From positions 1-6,287 of the forward strand of contig JASHYD010001212.1 in the NCBI GenBank assembly GCA_030043175.1: 6,287 nt of DNA. The letters run 5' to 3'. Under the pieces are notes generated by a model, which had not been told where the DNA came from, ran no database searches, and worked only from the letters and a program-made list of their open reading frames with translations. The DNA comes from Xanthobacteraceae bacterium (GTDB lineage: Bacteria > Pseudomonadota > Alphaproteobacteria > Rhizobiales > Xanthobacteraceae). Positions 1 through 5,390 of the stretch are shown in pieces (positions within the stretch are counted from its first letter, which is position 1; each line of letters opens with the position of its first letter). The position numbers were made by a program, and so were the translations under genes.

Positions 1-465
1 CGCGAGCAGCTTTACCATGCCGGCCACGCGATGGATGCGAGCGGAATCAGATGGTCTATTCTGAGCGCATTTCGCGATGACTATCGGCAACGCCTCGCGG
101 CAGGCTTCAAGGCGCGCGGAGGCTATTCGCAACACGGCGGCAGCAATGCGACCGGCGGATATGGCCACGGCCGGGCCGTCGACATCACGAACGCCGAGGG
201 CGATGCGAGCGCAGCTTGGCATTGGATCGACGCTCACGGGGCGAGGTTCGGCCTTGGTCGGCCCATGCCGAGCGCTGATCCGGCGCATGTCCAGCCGCGA
301 AACTCGTTCCATGACATGACTCGCCAGTTGCGAGAGGCTCGCGTGAAGCTAGAGAACAAGCTAGGCGGAGTGAGAGCCGCCGCAGCGGGCAACACGAGAG
401 CGGGCAACACGAGCACCGTGGCACAGGCCGACGAGGCTGGGGCGGGCCGCCGCTTCTCCAGGTGA
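1..465 (+). CDS. M15-like peptidase (D-Ala-D-Ala carboxypeptidase-like), 5' end cut by window
   Basis: The frame is open from the first base to a TGA at 463-465, so 154 residues are visible and the start probably lies outside the window. An ATG at 31 falls inside conserved sequence and is unlikely to be the true start. The visible part reads SGIRWSILSAFRDDYRQ, then a Ser-Gln-His segment, then GYGHGRAVDI (residues 53-62) and DPAHVQP (93-99). This fits the zinc-binding layout of M15 peptidases, with His56, Asp61 and His96 as likely ligands; these enzymes cut D-Ala-containing peptidoglycan cross-links or stems. The last 50 residues are Ala/Gly/Arg-rich, low in complexity, and contain a 15-bp duplication. 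The gene converges on an RlpA-like gene, which also acts on the cell wall. The family call comes from motif recognition; the exact substrate cannot be told. Confidence 0.7.
   Translation, partial: REQLYHAGHAMDASGIRWSILSAFRDDYRQRLAAGFKARGGYSQHGGSNATGGYGHGRAVDITNAEGDASAAWHWIDAHGARFGLGRPMPSADPAHVQPRNSFHDMTRQLREARVKLENKLGGVRAAAAGNTRAGNTSTVAQADEAGAGRRFSR
384..413 (+). repeat. Perfect 15-bp tandem duplication in the peptidase tail
   Basis: The 15 bases agcgggcaacacgag occur twice head to tail (384-398 and 399-413). The frame is kept, giving an AGNTR/AGNTS repeat in the low-complexity C-terminal tail. It looks like a recent slippage product in a region under weak constraint. Confidence 0.85.
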
Positions 466-515
466 CGCAGCCCGGTAGAGCGAAAATCCGGGGATCAACT
501 TTCGCGAAGGAGCCG

Positions 516-545
516 CGCCGTGCGCAGAAATTTCAGCGCACGGCG
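516..545. terminator. 30-bp near-perfect palindrome between convergent genes
   Basis: Bases 516-525 (cgccgtgcgc) pair perfectly with 536-545. The 10 bases between them contain the palindrome gaaatttc, so the whole 30 bp is symmetric except for one A/A pair. It sits in the 159-bp gap between the converging peptidase and rlpA genes, where a shared bidirectional terminator would be expected. There is no T-run on either side, so it is not a textbook intrinsic terminator. A protein-binding palindrome is the alternative. Confidence 0.4.
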
Positions 546-624
546 AGCTAAGCCGAGCCGCCCGGTCGATTCGCGAACTCGTGGGCTCTATCCGGACCGG
601 CAGGCGTCTACTAGGGGGAAGCGA

Positions 625-1155
625 TTAGATCTGACGCCCGCCCACCCTCAGCTGCACCGGCGCGAGGCCATCCACCCCAAGGACCCGCGCTGCGCCTGGG
701 CTGAGATCGATCACGCGCCCGCTCACGTAGGGACCGCGGTCGTTGATTCGCACCGTTGCGGAGCGGCCGTTACGGCGGTTGAAGACCGTCACTCTGCTGC
801 CAAACGGCAGGGTCTTGTGCGCGGCCGTCATAGCGTTGGGATTCATGTGCTCGCCATTGGCGGTGATCGGGTCATGGTAGACCGAAGCGATTCCCGACAT
901 GCCTGACCCAGGGTGGGCTTTGGCGACCCGCGTGAACGCCCTGACCTTCTGCTCAAGGCTCGTAAACCTCCTGGGCTTGCGCTGAAGGTGCGCCGCGAAC
1001 CGATGCGGCCGCTTATGCTGAAGGTGCGCTGCGAACAGGTGCGGACGCGCGAGGGATGGCGTGATCTCTACTCCCGTCGCGAGCACGCAGGTAAGTGCAG
1101 CGGTGAGCACGGCGGCCTTGATGGTACGATGATACGTCGTGTTTTGATCTCTCAA
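625..1155 (-). CDS. rlpA: RlpA-like double-psi beta-barrel protein (septal ring lytic transglycosylase family)
   Basis: This encodes 176 residues from a TTG start. A basic N-terminus and hydrophobic stretch (about residues 12-29) end in PSLA, a plausible signal peptidase I site after Ala36. There is no lipobox cysteine, so the protein is probably soluble in the periplasm rather than a lipoprotein. A His/Arg-rich linker with a 12-residue tandem repeat follows (37-60). The double-psi beta-barrel spans about 88-171: GIASVYHD, TANGE, TAAHKTLPFG (His113), INDRGPY (Asp139) and GRVIDLSPGAA. His113 and Asp139 match the residues needed by active RlpA, which cleaves glycan strands lacking stem peptides at the division site. 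There is no C-terminal SPOR domain. The frame stays open to 1491, but that extension reads like non-coding DNA. The TTG has a good ribosome binding site and is followed directly by the signal peptide. Confidence 0.82.
   Translation of the reverse strand: MRDQNTTYHRTIKAAVLTAALTCVLATGVEITPSLARPHLFAAHLQHKRPHRFAAHLQRKPRRFTSLEQKVRAFTRVAKAHPGSGMSGIASVYHDPITANGEHMNPNAMTAAHKTLPFGSRVTVFNRRNGRSATVRINDRGPYVSGRVIDLSPGAARVLGVDGLAPVQLRVGGRQI
981..1052 (-). repeat. 36-bp tandem repeat inside rlpA (His-rich linker)
   Basis: Two copies of a 36-bp unit (981-1016 and 1017-1052) share the opening gctgaaggtgcg and diverge toward the far end. In protein they give RPHLFAAHLQHK and RPHRFAAHLQRK, just after the predicted signal peptide. 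The linker is positively charged and may touch the cell wall or anionic polymers; that is inference only. Confidence 0.8.
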
Positions 1156-1169
1156 AACGTACTTCCTCT
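1156..1169 (-). promoter_or_regulatory. Ribosome binding site that fixes the TTG start of rlpA
   Basis: On the minus strand AGAGGAAG (1169-1162) lies 6 nt before the TTG at 1155. No ATG lies between the far-upstream frame and the beta-barrel, so this Shine-Dalgarno sequence, together with the signal peptide that begins right after the TTG, decides the start. Confidence 0.65.
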
Positions 1170-1211
1170 GTTTGTTGCTTGACTGTCTCGCCACGCCAAT
1201 AGCGAACAAGC

Positions 1212-1227
1212 CAAAGGCTAGCCTTTG
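1212..1227. promoter_or_regulatory. 16-bp perfect palindrome in the divergent rlpA/acpXL spacer
   Basis: The sequence caaaggctagcctttg is its own reverse complement. It lies 57 bp upstream of the rlpA TTG and about 255 bp before acpXL. The position suits an operator for rlpA or a hairpin in its leader, but nothing identifies a regulator. The rest of the 326-bp spacer (1156-1481) shows no convincing gene on either strand. Confidence 0.35.
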
Positions 1228-1348
1228 ACTAACGTCGTCTTGGCAATGTCGGTGATGCCCTTGAGTTAACGGGCAGCGTGCGGTTCGCAAACGATTATGG
1301 CGGCATTTGGGCAACCTGATTGCCTGTGGCATTCGACCGCCATCGGCA

Positions 1349-1377
1349 TTGCGCGAGGCGGTGCGCTTCGCTATTAG
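1349..1377 (+). promoter_or_regulatory. Candidate sigma-70 promoter for the acpXL operon
   Basis: TTGCGC (1349-1354) and TATTAG (1372-1377) are separated by 17 bp. The second box also contains CTATTA, close to the rhizobial -10 consensus CTATAT. It would give a leader of roughly 100 nt before acpXL. The -35 box is weak, so this is only the best match in the spacer. Confidence 0.25.
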
Positions 1378-1481
1378 GAACCGCGATCTCTTTAAGCATG
1401 CGGCGCAGCGGGTCTTCGCGGAGCGTCCTGGCACGAGCTCTGCGTAACCAGCCAACTTCTTGATTTTCCAGGAACTTATGC

Positions 1482-1763
1482 ATGTCCTCAACGTTTGACA
1501 CGGTGGCCAATATCATCGCCGAGACGTGCGATATCCCGCGCGAGACCATCAAGCCGGAAAGCCACGCGATCAACGATCTCGGCATCGATAGCCTGGACTT
1601 TCTCGACATCGCTTTTGCGATCGATAAGGCCTTTGGAATCAAGCTTCCGCTGGAGCAGTGGACGCAGGAGGTCAATGACGGCAAGGCCACCACCGAGCAA
1701 TACTTCGTGCTTGATAACCTGTGCGCCCGCATCGACGGCCTCGTGGCCGCGAAGGGGGCCTGA
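1482..1763 (+). CDS. acpXL: Acyl carrier protein AcpXL for very-long-chain fatty acid of lipid A
   Basis: The 93-residue protein carries GIDSLDFLD, where Ser37 is the phosphopantetheine attachment site. The stretch [20 protein letters not shown] and the later YFVLDNLC closely match remembered rhizobial AcpXL sequences and differ from the housekeeping AcpP. AcpXL carries the growing C26-C28 chain, including 27-hydroxyoctacosanoate, in the cytoplasm, and LpxXL then transfers it to lipid A at the inner membrane. The ATG at 1482 has AGGAA (1470-1474) 7 nt upstream. It is the first gene of a tight operon with fabZXL (17-bp gap) and fabF2XL. An ATG at 1478 is out of frame. I am confident of the family assignment. 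Confidence 0.93.
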   Translation: MSSTFDTVANIIAETCDIPRETIKPESHAINDLGIDSLDFLDIAFAIDKAFGIKLPLEQWTQEVNDGKATTEQYFVLDNLCARIDGLVAAKGA

Positions 1764-1780
1764 GCATCCCTCATCCGGCA

Positions 1781-2275
1781 ATGCGGCTCGAATATTTCCA
1801 GTTGATCGACCGGATCGTTGCGCTCGACCTTGACGCCCGCACCGTCAAGGCGCACGCCAAAATCCCACCGACGAGCACGATTTTCGAGGGGCATTTCCCG
1901 GGCCACCCCTTGATGCCTGGTGTGCTTCTGATCGAGTCGATGGCGCAAACATCCGGGTGGTTAATCATCGGCCTGACTAAATTTGAGCGGATGGCTTTCC
2001 TCGCCTCGGTAAGGCAGGCAAAATTACGCGCCTTCGTGTCACCGGGACAGACTTTGACGATCACGGCACGGATCGTTCACGAGGGCTCCGGTTTCGCAAT
2101 AACCAAGGCGACCATCGAGGTGAGCGGCAAGGTGGTCGCCGACAGCGAACTCACGTTTCGGCTGACCCCATTTCCGGATCCCAACCTGCGTGCCGGCATG
2201 AAGCTGGTGGCGGCCGCCATCGACTTTCCCCAGCCCCTTTCCTACCCTGCCCCGCAAGCCGGGGAGGGGGGGTAG
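1781..2275 (+). CDS. fabZXL: FabZ-like 3-hydroxyacyl-ACP dehydratase of the VLCFA operon
   Basis: This is a 164-residue hot-dog-fold dehydratase that removes water from 3-hydroxyacyl-AcpXL during chain elongation. FEGHFPGHPLMPGVLLIES (35-53) holds the catalytic His38 and Glu52. The opening MRLEYFQLIDR matches the usual start of VLCFA-cluster FabZ proteins, so the ATG at 1781 is preferred over an in-frame ATG at 1721 that overlaps acpXL. No strong Shine-Dalgarno precedes it, so translation is probably coupled to acpXL. Oddly, the last 13 or so residues (PLSYPAPQAGEGG) and the approach to the TAG stop are encoded by a GC-rich palindromic repeat, so the native C-terminus may have been replaced or extended by that element. 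Confidence 0.9.
   Translation: MRLEYFQLIDRIVALDLDARTVKAHAKIPPTSTIFEGHFPGHPLMPGVLLIESMAQTSGWLIIGLTKFERMAFLASVRQAKLRAFVSPGQTLTITARIVHEGSGFAITKATIEVSGKVVADSELTFRLTPFPDPNLRAGMKLVAAAIDFPQPLSYPAPQAGEGG
2245..2269. repeat. GC-rich palindromic repeat encoding the fabZXL C-terminus
   Basis: The core ccccg (2250-2254), loop caagc, cgggg (2260-2264) forms a hairpin. A second set, ccc (2245-2247) with ggg (2267-2269), pairs outside it. The element lies within the last codons of fabZXL, just before the stop at 2273-2275. The following G-run (2266-2272) sits 18 bp before the fabF2XL ATG. It resembles the short palindromic elements scattered through rhizobial and Bradyrhizobium genomes, and it shares the core ccccgcaag with the hairpin after fabF2XL. 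Confidence 0.6.
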
Positions 2276-2290
2276 CCCGCTCAAGAACCA

Positions 2291-3475
2291 ATGAACCGCG
2301 AAACCTGGATCACCGGCGTCGGCATCCTGTCGTGTCTCGGCGAGGGGCCGCAGGCCCATTGGCAGGGATTCGCAGAGAGCAAGACCAATTTCGACGCTGC
2401 TGGCTATCTGCCCTACATCGTGCATCCGCTGCCGCCCGTAAACTTCGACACCCAAATCCCCAAGAAGGGCGACCAGCGCCAGATGGAGCCATGGCAGCGC
2501 ATCGGCGTCTATGCGGCCGGGCTCGCGCTCGACAGCGCGGGCGTCAAGGGCAACGCCGACATCCTCAGCCGTATGGATATGATCGTTGCGGCGGGCGGCG
2601 GCGAGCGTGACCTTGCGGTCGACGGCGCGATTCTATCGGGCCTGCCGAAAGCGGGCGCCAAAGGGGACGAACACGACCGCTTCCTTAACGAACGCCTCAT
2701 GAGCGGTCTGCGGCCGACCCTGTTTCTGGCGCAGCTCTCCAACCTGCTCGCCGGCAACATCTCGATCGTGCACGGCGTTACGGGGTCCTCGCGTACTTTC
2801 ATGGGGGAAGAGTCCGCCGGCGTCGACGCGGTGCGCATCGCGCTTGCCCGCATCGGGGCCGGCCAGAGCGACATCACCCTCGTTGGCGGGGCCCAGAACT
2901 CCGAGCGTAAGGAAATGTTGATGCTCTACGAGTTTGGCGGTTTCGCCCTCAAGCGCGAGTTTCATCCGGTGTGGGACCGCGCCGCCCAGCCCGGATTCGC
3001 GCTCGGCTCGATGGGAGCGTTCCTGGTGCTGGAAGCAAGCGAGCACGCACGTTCCCGCGGTGCAAAGCCGCTGGCCCGGCTCGCCGCCGTCGTCAATGCG
3101 CGATCGAACCGAAAGCCCGGGGTCGTTACGGCAACGCTCCACAAGCTGTGGGCAACCCTGCCCGCAATTACCCCCGAATGCGCGGTGATTTCGGGCGCGA
3201 GCGGCGCCTCCCCGGCAACTCTCGAGGAGCGCACCTTTCTCGACGCCCACGCCGAACTCACGGTGCGAGCAACCGGCACCCGCATTGGTCACGGTGTCGA
3301 ACCGCAATTCCCGATGAACATCGCGCTTGCAGCCATGGCGGTTCAACAGAGAGCCTTGTTTCCGCCGTGTGATCCTGGCGAGCATGCGGCGACCGGCGCG
3401 CCGACCCAGGCAGTCGTCACCGGCGTCGGCCATTGGCGCGGCGAAGGTCTGGCGCTGGTGGAAGCGGTGGAGTAA
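2291..3475 (+). CDS. fabF2XL: Beta-ketoacyl-ACP synthase-like protein FabF2XL, catalytic residues missing
   Basis: This 394-residue thiolase-fold protein has the ketosynthase framework: WITGVGILSCLG at the N-terminus, GNISIVHGVTGSS (155-167), ITLVGGAQ (195-202), GFALGSMGAFLVLE (235-248) and TRIGHG (330-335). By its place in the operon it should act in elongating the lipid A VLCFA on AcpXL. The segment that normally reads ACxxG reads GVTGSS here. The only cysteines are residues 15, 297 and 360, none at the active site. The HGTxT histidine is also absent (SGASGAS, 301-307), while the second His (His334) is kept. It may therefore be a non-catalytic partner, analogous to the chain-length factor of type II polyketide synthases, paired with FabF1XL. 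The frame is complete and undamaged. The C-terminus (GVGHWRGEGLALVEAVE) looks natural for the family. Confidence 0.85.
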   Translation: MNRETWITGVGILSCLGEGPQAHWQGFAESKTNFDAAGYLPYIVHPLPPVNFDTQIPKKGDQRQMEPWQRIGVYAAGLALDSAGVKGNADILSRMDMIVAAGGGERDLAVDGAILSGLPKAGAKGDEHDRFLNERLMSGLRPTLFLAQLSNLLAGNISIVHGVTGSSRTFMGEESAGVDAVRIALARIGAGQSDITLVGGAQNSERKEMLMLYEFGGFALKREFHPVWDRAAQPGFALGSMGAFLVLEASEHARSRGAKPLARLAAVVNARSNRKPGVVTATLHKLWATLPAITPECAVISGASGASPATLEERTFLDAHAELTVRATGTRIGHGVEPQFPMNIALAAMAVQQRALFPPCDPGEHAATGAPTQAVVTGVGHWRGEGLALVEAVE

Positions 3476-3490
3476 CTACGCCCACTCTTC

Positions 3491-3525
3491 GCTCCCCCCG
3501 CAAGTGAATTACAGGCGGGGAGAGC
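3491..3525 (+). terminator. Hairpin after fabF2XL, likely operon end
   Basis: Bases 3491-3501 pair with 3515-3525 at 10 of 11 positions around a 13-nt loop, starting 16 bp after the fabF2XL stop. It lacks a T-run, so it may be a rho-independent-like stop or mRNA-protecting structure rather than a canonical terminator. It contains ccccgcaag, as does the element inside fabZXL, so both may belong to one repeat family. Confidence 0.5.
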
Positions 3526-3551
3526 ACTGATTCGCAGCCGCTGTGCCGTCC

Positions 3552-3701
3552 CTACTGCCTTGGTGGGAGGACAATCGGCGCGATGACGAAGCTCATGGCT
3601 GCTACGCCAATAGGCTACGACAAGCCGCAATAGATTTCGCCGAAAGTGGGTTCGATGGCGAATGCGTTGCCGAACCAGCCGTTACCGATGTGGTGGGGCA
3701 G
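3552..3701 (-). pseudogene. Decayed C-terminal fragment of an MHS-family transporter
   Basis: On the minus strand from 3701 the frame reads LPHHIGNGWFG, then AFAIEPTFGEIYCGL, then a TAG (3617-3615), then PIGVAAMSFVI and a second TAG at 3554-3552. This follows the usual MHS transporter C-terminus (PYHIGNGWFGG, then IYYGLWYPI and a final membrane helix), with about five residues lost after NGWFG and the Tyr of WYP turned into a stop. Bases 3675-3700 match 22 of 26 bases of the intact neighbour (3990-4015). About 50 codons remain; the roughly 370 upstream codons are gone. It lies between the truncated VLCFA operon and the intact transporter, in the same orientation as the latter. It probably derives from a tandem paralogue of a slightly different subfamily. 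Confidence 0.7.
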
Positions 3702-3760
3702 CCTCCCCGGAGGAGCTAAGAAAAGTGCCGTGTCCTCGGGGGTGCCGTGCCGATCGATTC

Positions 3761-3794
3761 TATAAAAAACTGCGGGGCCGAACGCGACCCCGCA
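3761..3794 (-). terminator. Rho-independent terminator of the MHS transporter gene
   Basis: Read on the minus strand, a 7-bp GC-rich stem (tgcgggg, 3794-3788, with its partner at 3777-3771) around a 10-nt loop is followed after one base by six Ts (3769-3764). It begins 21 bp after the transporter stop codon and is a textbook intrinsic terminator. Confidence 0.88.
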
Positions 3795-3815
3795 TCCTCC
3801 CCGTCGATTTAGCGA

Positions 3816-5138
3816 TTAGGCCTTTACGGCCTTCTCGTCCCAGATGCTCCTTTCGCGCGTTTCCGGCATCAAGAACAGGGCGAGTACGAAGCAAACCGCA
3901 GGAACCGCGATCGGATAGATCAACGCATAGCCAAGACTGCCTGTCGCCGCGAAAGCGGCCGTTGTAATAAACGGTACCAGTCCGCCACCCCAGCCATTGC
4001 CGATGTGATAGGGCACCGACACCGAAGTGTAGCGAATCCTGGCAGGGAAATATTCCGCAAGGAACGCTCCGATCGGTCCGTAGACCAGCCCGACATAGGC
4101 GACGAGGATTGCCACGATGATGATCGCTGTCGGGTAATTGACGGCGCCCGGGTGGGTGGCGTCGCCGAGCCACGAATAGAGCGGATAGTAAGTGACCGCC
4201 GCGAGCAGCAACCCCGCCAAGATCACCGGCTTGCGGCCGATATGGTCGGACAGCCAGCCAAAGAGGATGAGCGTCGGTGTACCGATGATCAGCCCCGCTC
4301 CCACGATATAGGCAGTCGTCAGTGGATCGAGCTTGGAAACCGTGCCGACGAAATACAACGCCCAGAACTGGCCGCTGTACCAGACCACACCCTCACCCAA
4401 CACGACAATCGTCGCGATCAGCACGAACTTGAGATTGGCGCTGAGGAAGGCCTCCCTCCACGGATTCTTGGTCATCGCCCCTTTCGCCTTGATCTCTTCG
4501 AAGATCGGCGATTCCTGGAAGTTCGCGCGGATGTAATAAGCGATCGACATCAACACGAAGGAAAACAGGAACGGAACGCGCCATGCCCAGTCGTCGAATA
4601 CCTCATTACCGAAGTACGTGCGTGCGGCGATGATCACAGCGAGCGACAGCACAATTCCCAAGGTTGGCGAGGTTTGGAGCCAGCCCGTATAATAGCCGCG
4701 CCGCTCGTCCGAAACGTGCTCGGCGACGTAGGTGATGGCGCCGCCATATTGACCGCCCAGGCACAGGCCCTGGATCATCCTTAGACAGAACAGAATGATC
4801 GCGGCAGCAACGCCGATCTGGTCGAAGGTCGGGATTAAGCCGATCGCACCCGTGCCCAGCGCCATGCCGCTCAGCGTGACAAGGAACGTATACTTGCGGC
4901 CGATGCGGTCTCCCATCCAGCCGAACACGAATGCGCCCAACGGACGGACCAAGAAGCCGGCAGTGAACAGCGCGATCGTGCTGAGCAGCGCCGCAACCGG
5001 GTTCGATTTCTCAAAGAATTTGACCGACAAGACCGTGGCCAAGCTCCCGAAGATATAAAAGTCGTACCATTCGATGACATTTCCTCCCGCCGCGGCAGTG
5101 ATCACGCGTCGAAAGTTTGGCGGAACGTGAGCAACCAT
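3816..5138 (-). CDS. MHS-family (metabolite:H+ symporter) MFS transporter
   Basis: This is a 440-residue inner-membrane protein with about 12 hydrophobic segments, the normal size for the ShiA/KgtP/ProP-type group. GNVIEWYDFYIFG (19-31) opens helix 1. The MFS loop motif occurs after helix 2 as GWMGDRIGRK (73-82) and again in the second half as GWLSDHIGRK (294-303). RMIQGLCLGGQYGGA (120-134) matches the family motif RxxQGxxxGGExGGA, except that Gln130 replaces the usual Glu. VPYHIGNGW (375-383) and PETRERSIWDE end the protein. It probably imports an organic acid or similar small metabolite with protons; the substrate cannot be read from the sequence. It is transcribed alone: a terminator follows directly and a long spacer with a repeat array lies upstream, suggesting dedicated regulation. 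Confidence 0.92.
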   Translation of the reverse strand: MVAHVPPNFRRVITAAAGGNVIEWYDFYIFGSLATVLSVKFFEKSNPVAALLSTIALFTAGFLVRPLGAFVFGWMGDRIGRKYTFLVTLSGMALGTGAIGLIPTFDQIGVAAAIILFCLRMIQGLCLGGQYGGAITYVAEHVSDERRGYYTGWLQTSPTLGIVLSLAVIIAARTYFGNEVFDDWAWRVPFLFSFVLMSIAYYIRANFQESPIFEEIKAKGAMTKNPWREAFLSANLKFVLIATIVVLGEGVVWYSGQFWALYFVGTVSKLDPLTTAYIVGAGLIIGTPTLILFGWLSDHIGRKPVILAGLLLAAVTYYPLYSWLGDATHPGAVNYPTAIIIVAILVAYVGLVYGPIGAFLAEYFPARIRYTSVSVPYHIGNGWGGGLVPFITTAAFAATGSLGYALIYPIAVPAVCFVLALFLMPETRERSIWDEKAVKA

Positions 5139-5152
5139 TGTTATCCCCCCTT
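5139..5152 (-). promoter_or_regulatory. Shine-Dalgarno site of the MHS transporter
   Basis: On the minus strand AAGGGGGG (5152-5145) lies 6 nt before the ATG at 5138. The first residues lead straight into helix 1, so the start is well supported. Confidence 0.7.
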
Positions 5153-5216
5153 CGCTCGGTCTTAACCAGGACCGGTTTGTCGAGCGAATTGCAGATTGCG
5201 GGTGGGAAGCCCGATA

Positions 5217-5380
5217 TACGACTTCCGTAGAATGCTCCCCTTCTACGGCATTTCGTAGTGTACTTCCCTTTTCGCAGAGTACATCACCTTTTACGATTTT
5301 CGTAGGGTAACCACCCCATTACGACTTTCGTTGGGTGTCCTTTTTGCGAGGCTGCTGCCTCATCTTACGGTTTTCCTAAG
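5217..5380. repeat. Array of diverged inverted-repeat units upstream of the MHS gene
   Basis: Five copies of a short interrupted palindrome, roughly TACGAnTTTCGTAG, start at 5217, 5244, 5292, 5320 and 5366. The best are tacgattttcgtag (5292-5305), tacgacttccgtag (5217-5230) and ctacggcatttcgtag (5243-5258). A weak half-copy (ttttcgcag, 5269-5277) fills the first longer gap, and a still weaker one (tttttgcgag, 5341-5350) the second. The units are separated by C-rich stretches (cccc, tccc, cacc). Spacings are 27, 48, 28 and 46 bp. The array ends about 78 bp before the transporter ATG. It may be a multi-site operator for a dimeric regulator, or the wreck of a tandem repeat. The units are too unlike each other and too close together for a CRISPR. 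Confidence 0.65.
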
Positions 5381-5390
5381 CCATTCGCCC

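Noticed and set aside
1377..1405. EcfG-type stress promoter starting at GGAAC (1377-1381 region)
   Set aside because: No CGTT box occurs at the required 17-19 bp spacing.
1156..1491. N-terminal extension of rlpA to an ATG at 1491 (288 residues)
   Set aside because: The extension would overlap the acpXL start, has no signal peptide at its head, reads like non-coding DNA, and would bury the real signal peptide. The TTG at 1155 has a good Shine-Dalgarno.
1721..1780. Upstream start for fabZXL, overlapping acpXL
   Set aside because: The extra 20 residues are Arg/Pro-rich shadow sequence of acpXL. Family members begin at the M-LEYFQ position.
2633..3433. 266-codon open frame on the minus strand
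   Set aside because: It lies wholly antisense to fabF2XL, an obvious family member, and its sequence has no recognisable domain; long antisense frames are normal in GC-rich genes.
4005..4784. 259-codon open frame on the plus strand
   Set aside because: It is antisense to the well-supported MHS transporter gene, and its composition (rich in Asp, Arg, His, Gln) mirrors a membrane protein gene read backwards.
5217..5380. CRISPR array
   Set aside because: The units are short, differ at many positions and are separated by only about 13-35 bp of C-rich sequence; there are no identical repeats and no cas genes.
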